Origin: Ischnura elegans
Taxonomy: Eukaryota; Arthropoda; Insecta; Odonata; Coenagrionidae
Assembly (NCBI RefSeq): GCF_921293095.1
Contig: NC_060251.1
Span: forward strand, 100,488,566-100,552,565
DNA length: 64,000 nucleotides
Reading direction: 5' to 3'
Below, one piece after another: positions 54,441 through 64,000 of this stretch; positions within the stretch are counted from its first letter, which is position 1; every line of letters starts with the position of its first letter. The notes beneath the pieces were generated by a model. The model made no database searches, was not told the origin of the DNA, and saw only the letters and a program-made list of their open reading frames with translations. The position numbers and the translations under genes are program-made.

Positions 54441-54734
54441 CTTGTTAATGGGGGCACTTGTTGGCTATATAGAAATAACAATTGTTATTATATTTTTATT
54501 GTCATTATAATAACGCGCGCAGGAGCGAAGAGAAATGATAGGGAAGAAAAAAAACCACCAGCCAATCCATAATGTGAAGTAAATACAGGGTTATCATAAA
54601 AGAATGGAACGGTTAAGCGCATGGTCTAAATGAAAACAGCTTTACCTAAAGTTTATGTTTTTAATTTTCCAAATTCATCGTCTCAAACAGTTTTTTTTAT
54701 GCCATTAGAGCATTTCAATATGTGCCGCCTTAGT

Positions 54735-54960
54735 CGCTCGGCAAGTAAAAAACGGGCGTCGACATTAGCCTACTCCTGACGAAAGGCGCCAAGGAGACCA
54801 CGGCCAAACGTCCCGCACGACGGGCGGAAAGCTGCACTTAAAATGCCTTCCCCAAGGCACTCGTGCAGGGATCGGGCAGCTTCAGAAAATTCTCTACCAC
54901 CAGCGGGATTTGAGCCCTGACAGACTGGGTGAAAAGCCAACACCATAACACTTCACGATA
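54735..54960 (-). repeat. SINE family A copy with partial head
   Basis: Minus strand: a GGGCTCAAATCCCGCTGGTG B-box region, AGAGAATTTTCTGAAGCTGC, the CGTGCGGGACGTTTGGCCGT body, and GGTCTCCTTGGCGCCTTTCG. It ends near 54735 with a truncated 3' side. Confidence 0.65.
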
Positions 54961-55063
54961 CCGTCTAAGTTTTGAATTTTTGTGAAAAAAGATTAGAAAA
55001 GATTCATGGAATTGTTGAAGTCGAAAATAGCTACTTAACTGAGGATTTAATTCTTCCCTGCGA

Positions 55064-55228
55064 ATGGTAGCAGTGAATTTTTCTCGGGACTTCCACCGGG
55101 TTAGGCGCTATAGGCACCAGCGCTCCATTTCTGCCTGCGTTTCGATGAAATACTTAGCCATCAAAACGTCCCCAGAAATGCAGTGCCTACCCCGGTGGAA
55201 ATCCAGTGAAAAAATTCACAGCTACTTA
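55064..55228. repeat. Foldback pair of Penelope-type pseudo-LTR pieces
   Basis: The left arm (GTAGCAGTGAATTTTTCTCG, then GGACTTCCACCGGG) and the right arm are inverted relatives; the right arm reverse complemented reads GTAGCTGTGAATTTTTTCAC, then TGGATTTCCACCGGG. Both arms run inward to CCATTTCTGCCTGCGTTTCG and a CATCAAAACGTC counterpart. AGCTACTTAACT occurs at about 55029 and again at 55222, a possible 12-base flanking duplication. GAAAC is kept on one arm only, so any ribozyme is dead. Confidence 0.55.
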
Positions 55229-55284
55229 ACTATCCGACTCCACTGGTAGAGTATAGCAGTTTAACCAGAAGGTACTCATGATGA

Positions 55285-55500
55285 ACATTTAGAGGACTGG
55301 TGAAGTATTGTATTTGGAGGAGGCGAGCGATAGCTAAATTCATTTGCACCATGAGGGAAGGGTATGGAAGGAAGGGTAGAAAGAAATCATGTACCATTCT
55401 ATCACCATTGGCCTCCTCTAAATGGAATGCACCAAGGGATCCACGGCTTAACGTCCCATCCGACGGACGGAGTGCTATACTTAAACTGCCGTCCACAAAT
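55285..55500 (-). repeat. SINE family A copy (body)
   Basis: Minus strand: CACTCCGTCCGTCGGATGGG, AAGCCGTGGATCCCTTGGTG, GAGGCCAATGG and CTATCGCTCGCCTCCTCCAA, following the order of 34570-34760. The head is missing. The overlapping frames at 55230-55629 are not coding. Confidence 0.68.
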
Positions 55501-55539
55501 CACATAAGTAGGGTTTTAGCCGCTTCTGCAACTATTCCG

Positions 55540-55640
55540 TGGCGCAGTGGAGCGCCGGTATTAAAAACCGGACTTCCAAGGTGGGAAGAAACTTGTGTCT
55601 ACTCCAACCCAATCCCCCCAAGAGGATAGGTTTGGAATCA
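55540..55640 (+). repeat. tRNA-like SINE relic (family D)
   Basis: CCGTGGCGCAGTGGAGCGCC has the form of a tRNA D-arm and A box. The B-box half is degraded (TACTCCAACCCAATCC). No complete cloverleaf. Confidence 0.4.
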
Positions 55641-55696
55641 ACCGCCACATCTACGGGCGATAGTGGGTGACTCTACTATTTAACGAATAAAGCATC

Positions 55697-56158
55697 CGTC
55701 CCTTAAACAATTCAGTCATTTCACGCACGCATTTCGAAACGATAAATAAAAAGAATAGTAAGCAACCACAAACTTGGCAATGCATGTGATATATACGACG
55801 TCTGCGCGGATGCAGAACTTACTAGAGTGCGTCGTTCACAAAAAACTTTCGTCCCTTAAAAAATTCAGTCATTTCACGCACGCATTTCGAAACGAAAAAT
55901 AAAAACAATAGTAAAAAATCACAAACTTGGCAAAGCATGTGATATATACGACGCTTGCACGAATGCAGAGCTTACTAGAGTGCGTCGTCTACAATAAACT
56001 TTCGTCCCTTAAACAATTCAGTCATTTCACGCGCGCATTTCGAAACGATAAATAAAAAGAATAGTGAATGAACCACAAACTTAGCAAAGTATGATATATA
56101 TACGACGTCTGCACGAATACAGAGTTTACTAGAGTGTGTCGTCCACAAAAAAACTTTA
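55697..56158 (+). repeat. 153-bp tandem repeat, three units
   Basis: Units begin CGTCCCTTAAA at 55697, 55850 and 56003 (exact 153-base steps). Each contains TTCAGTCATTTCACGC, GCGCATTTCGAAACGA/GCATTTCGAAACGA, CACAAACTT-GCAA, TGATATATACGACG and TACTAGAGTG-GTCGT. Differences between units are a few percent to about ten percent. The regular period and the absence of ORFs suggest a satellite seed or an expanded repeat. Nothing similar was seen elsewhere in the window. Confidence 0.88.
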
Positions 56159-56159
56159 A

Positions 56160-57400
56160 AAACAAACTTAGAATGTAACACTGTTCCAATCCCATTTGAT
56201 AAGTTACGTAACGAAAGAACGTGCGTGCAGCGTAAAATTGACTATTTCGTAAGGGCCTTCATAAGGAGAACTCTTGCCTTAACCTTCCAATCTTGATTAT
56301 TAGAGAATTTTTTTAACCATGGCGTGACCTATCTTCTTGAAAATCATCCAATCCTTCGCATCAACAGTCACACTTACGATAGAGAGTGAAGTTTAGGGAA
56401 TCGATCGGGGTATAGCTCTGTGGAAGGTAACGCGAAACCACATATCAACTCCAGAAAGATATGCGTTTTGCATTAAAAGTATGACATAATTCCGTCGTTC
56501 CCGATAAAATATTCTGCAAGTAAAATATTCTCCCAATCGGATCTCCGGGTAGGGACTCCTAAGAAGGGTAAATAATCAAAGTTGCTTGCATAGTTACATG
56601 GACCGTAAGATATTTGGAAGATCGCTTTGCACGCTGAAATCAAATACGGTAAGAAGACAGCGCAGTTTGTAGTTCTTCTAATTTTTATTTCCTAGAAGGA
56701 TATGCATATACACGAATATTCTTCTGCTCCGTTGCTAGGCACCAGGAAGAGTGCGGAAGCAGCTATCATGTCACTATTTTGCGGTGTCGCTGTATCTTGT
56801 TATGCATGATTAAATATTATATGTGATATTATCTTATCTAATATGATATTGCGGCGGTTATTTAACATATATATTATGTTCGCTATCTCTCATCGAAAAA
56901 CTACAGGGTTAATTGTAAGAAAATATACTTCGACGGATCGGCTAATTTACGAAAGTAAAATGACGTTCTGGAGGTAGATTTATTATCCAGAATGGGCTGC
57001 ACAATTGATGTGGAAATAAACGTTAAACATACCCATACTCTTTGATGATGTTGTAATAAAAATACTGCGGGAGGTGGGAATGTTGTTCAAATTTCCCTCT
57101 TATTAGTGCAATAGAAAATACCGAAACTCAATTTCCAAACTGCGGTGAAAGTGGCGCCGCTTCGTTCGCTGCAATATCTTTGAATCTGACTGCGCATGCC
57201 ATCCGCTTTGAGAAACCTTTACGACAGAACTAAAGATAGTTCTGAGGTGATGAAGAATTCGGCTGTATATAAGGCAGCGTGTGGCACATACGGCGCAGTG
57301 TGTATAGAGCAAACAGGGTGGAATTTCGACATTAGAACGCAGAAAGTGCTATACATGATTTTATTTATCATTTTACTCCAAATGATAATTTCCACGCTAT
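56160..57400. other. Stretch with no supported feature
   Basis: AT-rich with an AT-palindromic zone near 56810-56880. The frames at 57103-57407 lack motifs or splice context. Confidence 0.4.
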
Positions 57401-57403
57401 AAT

Positions 57404-57491
57404 CCAAAACTCAACTATCGACCATGGTTTCAACGTATTATGCCATTTTCAAGGTCAAATATGTTGAAAATATGGTCGGTAGATGAGTTTT
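57404..57491. repeat. Short foldback with hammerhead-like motif
   Basis: The arms AAAACTCAACTATCGACCAT and (reverse complement of the right side) AAAACTCATCTACCGACCAT face each other around a short loop. On the minus strand, 57454-57419 read CTTGAAAATGGCATAATACG, then TTGAAACCATGGTCG. GAAAC, a CC/GG two-base-pair stem III and GTC are intact. The first box is TTGAAAA, the same form as at 43820. Confidence 0.5.
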
Positions 57492-57509
57492 GAATTCACC
57501 ATCATCATC

Positions 57510-57810
57510 ATTAGTCAACAATCCCAGGATTGGTTTGACGCAGCTCTCCATTTCTCTCTCCTATCCGCTAGCCTTTTTATAGCGACGTATTTCTTCTTTA
57601 TAGCCTGTCCTATGTAACCTATTCGGGGCTGTCCCTTGCCCTTCTTCCCTTCCACCTGTCCTCTGACGATTTTCTTCATCAAGCCGTCGTGCCTCAAAAT
57701 GTGGCCAACTAATTTGTCCCGTCTTCTGCTTATGGTTTTTATAGAATGCTTCTCTTTTCTTCCACTCTTCTAAGCACTTCCTCGTTACTTACACGGTCGA
57801 GTTTTGAATT
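57510..57810 (-). mobile_element. LINE ORF2 C-terminal fragment
   Basis: Minus strand: RHDGLMKKIVRGQVEGKKGK, GQPRIGYIGQAIKKKYVAIK and RLADRREKWRAASNQSWDC, then a stop at 57515. It matches the tail blocks at 14380-14575, 60795-60990 and 62640-62850. The part upstream of the methionine is frameshifted. It is 3' terminal and 5' truncated. Confidence 0.8.
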
Positions 57811-58039
57811 AAAGTGTGGAAATCACCAATTGCCGTTTTTATCATGATATATCGAACTTCCTCCAAGTCAGTCCTGAAACGATTTTATGTGGCATTAAGT
57901 CCTTTGCCGTAAGTTAGCTGCTGGGGTTCTGCCAAGAGATGCGAGATGTATTTCAATAAAATGTGTGAAATAAGAAAAAACGCGTGTAAAGATATTTTTT
58001 ACGTATCCATGCGCAGTTTTTATATGGTTTGAAGGAAGG

Positions 58040-58085
58040 AAGGAAGTTGAAAATGGTACAGTGTAACCGAAACTAGTCGGTAATA
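58040..58085 (+). ncRNA. Hammerhead-like motif, variant first box
   Basis: TTGAAAATGGTACAGTGTAA, then CCGAAACTAGTCGG: a GGT/ACC stem II, GAAA, a one-base-pair stem III (C-TA-G) and a GTC cleavage triplet. The first box reads TTGAAAA where a hammerhead needs CTGANGA. The same box occurs at 43820 and 57454. Cleavage activity is not expected with these changes. Confidence 0.35.
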
Positions 58086-58089
58086 AAGT

Positions 58090-60580
58090 GTGTGTTTTGT
58101 AGGAAAGCAAAGTAATTTCCTTCCAACCATATAATGGAATTCTACAAAGTAAAGGCCTCAACAATTCAGTTCACGCAGTTTTTATATTGATGAGGTTAAA
58201 CTAATTAATAATGATAAAACATATTTTGCGTTCGCTGAAATATAAATGTTTTCATGTGTGCCATAAAGTCGAAAAATAATTTTAAGAACCGATAGTACGA
58301 CCCGCCATACTCTTGGCCCGAGTAGCAATAGCGATCATATCAGCCCGCTGCACTAAAAAGGTTAAACAATAAACCCAAATCTTTCTTAGTGAAACATCTG
58401 ATTGAGCACCAGCACTATTGTGACTTCCATTTGAACATTCAACGGTTGGAGAAGTCAGGACACGGAATGGTTCCCCTATAAAATGGGAAATGACCCAGAG
58501 GGAAGAAAAGATCCAGCTGTTAAACTATGTTGAATTAGGCCACCCGTCATCTTTCCTGTTTTCATATAATTACTGAACCTAACTCACCCATCTTCCAGCA
58601 CTGAAACCATATATCCCCTCACTGGCTTTAGATATTCCACACCATTGCTTTTCCAACACCTACTTGCTCACTGCTTGTTTTTCTCTTGCCCACTCCTTCT
58701 CCGATACGGTATGTGTCAGCTATTCTGCTGCGCCAGAACTTATCATTCAATCGAAATGATAATTAAGCTATGCGTGGAAACGCGTTGCGAACAACAAATT
58801 TTCGCAATTAAAATTTGGGTGGTACGAAAAGTTTCATTTAATTCATTCGTCATGTTATTTCACCATATCTCGCACAATACAGTCAAACTCATCAAAATGA
58901 TAGCTGGAGGAACCATGTTTTTGCAAATAACGAAATTTAAGTGCCCAGCGAAACGATTTGCGTTAAAATGTGAATGAGACACATAATTATATGTATGTTT
59001 TTATAGACGTTATCTTTCTGTTTCCTTTTCTTAACTTCATCTGTTGCTTGCTTTAGCTGCCTTTTTATTCTTTAGTGTTTTGTGTTGAGTTGTCGCCTTG
59101 GTAACAGGGAGAAAACAAAGTATTGTCGCTCCAGAAGCGATATTGATATGCAAATAATAAAGAAAAACCATCAGTGTCAAGTGATTATGAAGTTTTTATA
59201 ATCGCTTTGATACATTAATGGTTGTTATATAGACTACATTGAAATATTTTGCATAATCGGTAGACATAGTATGGAAAGTTTTATTACAATCATGGGAACG
59301 AATATTGTTGAAACAAACGACAGTTATAATAACTAGTAGGTGCGAAAATATTCCACTTCCACGCTATTAGGGAAAATTATGTTAAGGAAACGGTGTACTT
59401 GGATTTTAAATAGAGAATAAGGTGTATCATGAATATTCTTTCTTTATACTTTTCATCTTGCAAAAATATACACAACGTATTAAAACAGTAAAGGCAGGAG
59501 AGTTTGGTACAAGGAGGAACAATCATGCCGTCTGTTGGAAAATTGAAACTTTTAAGTCAAATTATCGAATGACAGAAAAAGATCTTTCTGTATAAATATA
59601 TACTCGTAGTTAACCTGCGCAAAAATGTAACACTATCACTTAGATTTAATTTTTAATTTTTTTGCTAACTTTCGTTGGTTTAGTTATAGACTGAGCGGGT
59701 TTTAAAACCTTTTTTTTTTGACGTTGAGAATTTGAAAAGAATGTGTTGAGTCTATATAGCGAGTAATTGCTGTGGAAAAAATAAAATCTTATGAGTCAAA
59801 TTAATGGGTGAATAGTGAAATTTGAGATTGAGATTGTATTTTTTGTCAAAAGTCGGTGATTCAACGTTTAAAATGATTCCTCATTTATCGCTTTAGGTGC
59901 AGTATTAACGGAGCTTATACGGAATGACAAGAAAAGACCTTCCTGTGATAATGCATATGATGATTCATGAAAATTCTTTCCACACCAAGCAGGAGTAATG
60001 CGTTTTCTTATAAAGTTGTTTTGATCCGCAAGGCCAAAACGAAACCACGGAATCCTATCCTTAGGGCATATTTCTTAGATTTTAGGGCATCACATCCACT
60101 CGTGCCATTAGATATCGCTCTTTTCCTACCCATCTTTGACGTCGAATTTCACATCCATCTGTGTATTGCGCCTCCGTTCATATCCCATTGCGAAAGATGG
60201 CGTTGAAAAACACGTTTCCTCCGTTCCATCTCAATGTCTGGGCGTTTATGAAGGAAGCGCGAAATGGGTCTACAAGCACGTGAGGTGCCCGTCGTAAATC
60301 AAGGCGCTGGCCGTTTTTGTTCCTTTCCCAAAGTCTCCGTTTTCTCCTCATATCGTCCCACAGCACTCTCACGTGGAGGTGGTTCGGCCTTTCTTTCATG
60401 CTGTTAGGTGCGGTGATAAACTGGGAGCGCACGCCCACGCGAAATTGTTGTCTCAAAAGTGATCGTGGAAATGAGATACCGTTGAGTTGACTGGAATTTT
60501 CCCTTGCGTTCAATTTCCACAAGTATCAAATACGACATAAATCAAATGCCTTAATTTATTGAGCATAAAACGAGCGATAC
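58090..60580. other. Stretch with no firmly supported gene
   Basis: It includes a GC-richer segment (about 60090-60520) with overlapping frames on both strands (59967-60206 plus, 60178-60522 minus) but no recognised motif or splice pair. Confidence 0.35.
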
Positions 60581-60584
60581 TCAT

Positions 60585-60700
60585 GGTTATCACGATTTTT
60601 ACGCTTTTGCCCAATGATTCCCTCATCAGCTCCTTCCTGATCATGAACACCTCTTTTTTTTTAAAGCAAGCCCCTTCCGCATGCCAATATTGACTATCAT
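60585..60700 (-). mobile_element. Small LINE RT fragment
   Basis: Minus strand: EVFMIRKELMRESLGKSVK corresponds to the EAFMNRKELLRGSLCKSLK block at 34095-34040. Only this block is present. It is followed (higher coordinates) by a block that belongs further downstream in the protein, so the two are separate insertions or a rearranged copy. Confidence 0.6.
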
Positions 60701-60794
60701 CATCACCACTGATCAATCCGGTACTTATTTTTATGACTGTGCCCTGTTTTACCATGTTAAGTTAGGGTATTTAAAATTAAATTTAAACACTTTA

Positions 60795-60990
60795 ATTTAA
60801 GTTAGGGTTTGACGCAGCTCTCCACTTAGTTCTTCTACCAGCTATTGTTTTCATCACACCTACGCATTTCTTCTCTTTCACATCCTTCTTTACCCGGTCC
60901 CTATATTTCATTCGAGGTCTTTCTTTCCTATTCTTGCCGTCTGCTTGTCCTTCATCATTGGCCATTGGAAGTAAATACAATTTCTTTTTA
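60795..60990 (-). mobile_element. LINE ORF2 C-terminal fragment
   Basis: Minus strand: GQADGKNRKERPRMKYRDRV, KKDVKEKKCVGVMKTIAGRR and TKWRAASNPN, aligned with the tail at 57515-57697. A GTTAGGGTATTTAAAATTA string next to it recurs at 61722, marking another short repeat. Confidence 0.7.
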
Positions 60991-61159
60991 TTGTTTTTTA
61001 TTTTTTCATTTTTCAGATGAAATACTTGGAATAAAATCATTTTTAATTTGCCTTAAATTCAAATGCTAAAATACATACACAGCCATAAAATTATTGTAAA
61101 TGAAGTTTTCAACGGGTAAAATTTAATTTAGAGGGACAATTTTCGGACCGGCTGTCCGT

Positions 61160-61260
61160 AAGGGAGAAAATTCACCATAGACTCATCCTCATTGAGCCAA
61201 TAATCTGCGCCACCCCACGGTTCAGATCCCGCTCCGACCGAAGTCATTTTATTCGGCCCA
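61160..61260 (+). repeat. tRNA-like SINE relic
   Basis: CCCACGGTTCAGATCCCGCT is a B box within a T-arm-like context, followed by GACCGAAGTCATTTTATTCG. The A-box half is weak (ATTGAGCCAATAATCTGC). Confidence 0.4.
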
Positions 61261-62119
61261 TACAACAAATTTTTAAGTATGGTAACTGATTTTATATCAA
61301 CCCCAATGAGATGGCGTTATTTAGTGAATAATAACTAAACTGAGTACTCTAACTATAACTTTACAGATATACTCGGAAAAATACTAATATACACGACCCA
61401 TCCTTGCCAATTCGAAAGTGTGGCCCACGTCTATTGCAACGTCGCCGATCTCGGATTTACACTAGAGTTCCTCAGATAATCCGGTTCGAGGCTAAATACT
61501 CTGACATTTTTGACTGAGGGTAGTTCAGCAGTCTGAAATTATTTCACGCTTGAGTTTCATTCGCTCACCCCGTCTGTTTGACTAAACAATTCAGGGCATG
61601 TGACTTGAAAATAATTTTCTAAGTTGAGACCAAATTCGGGAAATTTAGTGTGGACTATGGTAAGGTCTTGGTATGGTAAGGATATGCTGGGATCACGGAT
61701 TAGCACCAGGTAATTCTTAGAAGTTAGGGTATTTAAAATTACCCTAACTGAAGGAAGGAAGTGACTTTTTAAAATTAAATTTGAAAATAAAAAACTATAC
61801 AAATATTAAACAAAGGTAAGTTAAATGATGTTTCAAATCATTCCTTCAAACTGTAATCTATGCAATATTGTTACTGCGATTGTACACCTGGTAAACTACA
61901 CAAGGCCAACTGGGATGATATAATATCAACTAAGCGTAAGAGCTGCTTTGGCATCGATTTACTGAACAGACTATTACCTCAGCTGTGATACACACAGTTT
62001 TGGCTAATTATTGTTACGTTGAGAAGCAAGAACTTATTTCTCATTTCGTTCATTGTTTGTAATACCACAGCTGTCAGGATGTCTTTTTCCTGAACTTCCT
62101 TACATTTATGTTCGCTTTT

Positions 62120-62850
62120 TTTAAATAAATTTGAAAAAGACTTTGGTAATTTTGGAACAGAAAATGCCAGGTATCAGCTTAAAATCGACAAGAAGGATAC
62201 TAAGGTGTTATTAGTTTGTGTCAAAAGAGAGGAGCATAGCCCAAAAATTAAACTTAGAATGCAAAATCTTGTAGAGGCGAAAGAGTTTCGCTATAAAGGA
62301 AGCCGAAAAACAAATAATGAAAGAAGCAAGAAGAAACAGTGAGTAGAACAGCACAAGGAAATAGGGGTTTCTACTCTAAAAAGAGTCGAACTACAGCTGA
62401 GAGCACAAGAATTGAAGTAAGGAAACAATTCATCAGATGCTACGTAGGGAGCATTTTTCTGCGTGCTAGGCTTGAACGTTGACAGCTGCCCAGAATTTAA
62501 GGGAGGAATCATTCGAAATGTAGTGCGACTCGATGGTGTTGATAAAATGGATAAACCGACTGAGTAACGAGGATGTGCCAAGAATAGTGGGAGACAATAT
62601 AAGTCTTGTAAACAACATGTGGAGAATACGGGACATATCAGTAGTCCACATCATGAGTCAAAATGGCCTTATAAAAACAACCGTAGAAGGACAAGTGGAA
62701 GGGTAGAAGGGCAAGGGACGGCTCAACATGAGTTACATGGGAAAGGTAATGAAGGATGAAAAAGAGAAGAAATACGTCGCTTTGAAAAGGCTAGCAAATA
62801 GGATAGAGGAATGTAGAGCTTCGTACAAACCAATCTTAGAATTGTTGACT
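62120..62850 (+). mobile_element. Decayed LINE ORF2 C-terminal half
   Basis: Plus-strand pieces with stops and frameshifts: NARYQLKIDKKDTKVLLVC, EEHSPKIKLRMQNLVEAKEF, then a degraded FIRCY-GSIFLRA region (62430-62470). The C-terminal tail follows, from NGLIKTTVEGQVEG through GRLNMSYMGKVMKDEKEKKY to VALKRLANR. Same family as 14040-14575, with better preserved ends. The catalytic RT core is absent. Confidence 0.78.
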
Positions 62851-62899
62851 TAAGATGATTTAAAAGTAAGAAACTAACGCAAAAGGAGCAATTAAAATT

Positions 62900-64000
62900 T
62901 CTGTTTGAATTTAGACATTCGTGATGGCTTCTTGGGCTACACACTCCACAGTGTGTAAGACTGGCGTTTTGAGTAGCGACTTATGACTCAATCCCATGGC
63001 AAATGACATGTGATTCTACGGACCCTAAGATATGAAACTATAATTTGTAATTTAAACTTTATTAACTTCATTCTGCGCTGATGAGCTGATTTTGCAGAAA
63101 AAATACATAAGAACTGGTTAAATGGATTCTCGTAATTCAATATAAAATCATTAAATTAAACTTTTGAGCAAAGCTATACAGGAAATGTTGCTAATTTTCC
63201 CTTCCTATGACTGTATTTCTGTATTTCTATTATCATCAGAGTAATTTGGTAATAATTAGGAAGTATAAGTGATTATTAGATGCTGGTATTTCTCATATTA
63301 TTTTCCGTGTGAATAAAATAGATACGGAAAAATGAATTTGGAAATAGTTGTTCCCCATTCAAGAAATAAAAATCCCATTCTATTCAACCTAAAAAATTGC
63401 ACTGCGTTTAATGGCCGTAGGTACTTTCCACGTGAAAGGTAGGATTTACATCAGTAAAATTTTGCCATTAAAATAACATTTCAGTTGCTAATTTTTGTAC
63501 ACCTGGCCATCTTCAAACTTTTTAATCATCCTATCGATTAAATCAAATCGCCTTGGTGAAGCATTTCCCAATCTCACCGTCATTTAGCGCTAGCTGTGCT
63601 AATGTTTCCTTATGAGTTTAACTTAAACTTAACTTTTAAAAAATATTCTCACTTAGCGTCATCAAAAGCATTATAACATCGGGTAGCTTATGTAAACCTC
63701 CACATCGAAAAGTAACCAAATACTTAGATTCCAAATTGCCGTTTTGAAAATCATTTCCAGAGTTAAATACTTTCATAGAATTTAATTATTTTCGGAATTT
63801 TCAGTTCAAAAGTATTCAATATCAAATAAAAATATTTCGATTGTGTTCCCTGTATGTTTGGATTTATAAACCTTTATTTGATCATAATAGTAGGTACTAA
63901 GGCAAATAATGCCTTGCCTTTATAGTTCGAAATGAAATTTGCTTGAGAAGAAACGGAAAATCTAGTGAATTCATTATGATTGAAACTTGATTTTTTCTAT
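62900..64000. other. Stretch with no supported feature
   Basis: AT-rich, no frame over 75 codons, no repeat match noticed. Confidence 0.45.

Noticed and set aside
60768..61745. GTTAGG strings as telomere-like repeats
   Set aside because: Only isolated single copies of the pentamer occur, not a tandem array.
1..64000. CRISPR array, bacterial operons or prophage
   Set aside because: No regularly spaced short repeats and no prokaryotic gene layout; the content is eukaryotic.

Overview
The window looks like repeat-rich intergenic or intronic DNA from an arthropod, most likely an insect. It is strongly AT-rich and has no bacterial-type gene packing. The only long open frames belong to retrotransposons (Ty3/gypsy and several non-LTR families), and Penelope-like, piggyBac, hAT-type MITE and tRNA-derived SINE remnants are abundant. 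I cannot name the species from the sequence. No complete host protein-coding gene can be read with confidence. Host signals are limited to short candidate exons with good splice sites.

Layout. 1-7.4 kb: Penelope-type pseudo-LTR palindromes, tandem duplications, SINE relics, a minisatellite, and a candidate exon built from three 156-bp in-frame repeats (6.12-6.61 kb). 8.5-11.95 kb: a minus-strand cluster of short exon-like cassettes. Several share a charged peptide motif, some carry their own stop, and three lie in a tandem duplication. 12.2-15.1 kb: two decayed non-LTR elements in tandem. 15.93-18.42 kb: a complete but dead piggyBac element with TTAA flanks, a SINE head and a LINE tail nested inside. 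19-27.5 kb: mostly decayed DNA, with a possible minus-strand promoter carrying a CRE at 23.8 kb and a plus-strand first coding exon at 24.4 kb. 27.5-33 kb: unassigned ORFs and a hAT-type MITE with an 8-bp target duplication.

33.6-43.9 kb: a well preserved LINE RT fragment, SINEs, two copies of a MITE with inverted ends, two CR1-like LINE 3' ends head to head (one interrupted by a hAT-type MITE), and Penelope-like endonuclease remnants with hammerhead-like pseudo-LTR motifs. 45.2-48.4 kb: a Ty3/gypsy element rearranged into an inverted chimera. Gag, primer-binding site and an LTR piece lie on the minus strand, joined head to head to RT/RNase H, polypurine tract and a full LTR on the plus strand; integrase is missing. 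48.4-64 kb: more duplications, SINE-B and SINE-A copies, a 153-bp tandem repeat of three units, further Penelope-type motifs and four LINE C-terminal fragments.

The most interesting signals are (1) the alternative-terminal-exon-like array at 8.9-11.9 kb, (2) at least three loci sharing a hammerhead-like motif with the same two substitutions in the first catalytic box, (3) the in-frame 156-bp repeat exon, and (4) the head-to-head gypsy chimera. All boundaries come from reading by eye; no alignment or database search was run.
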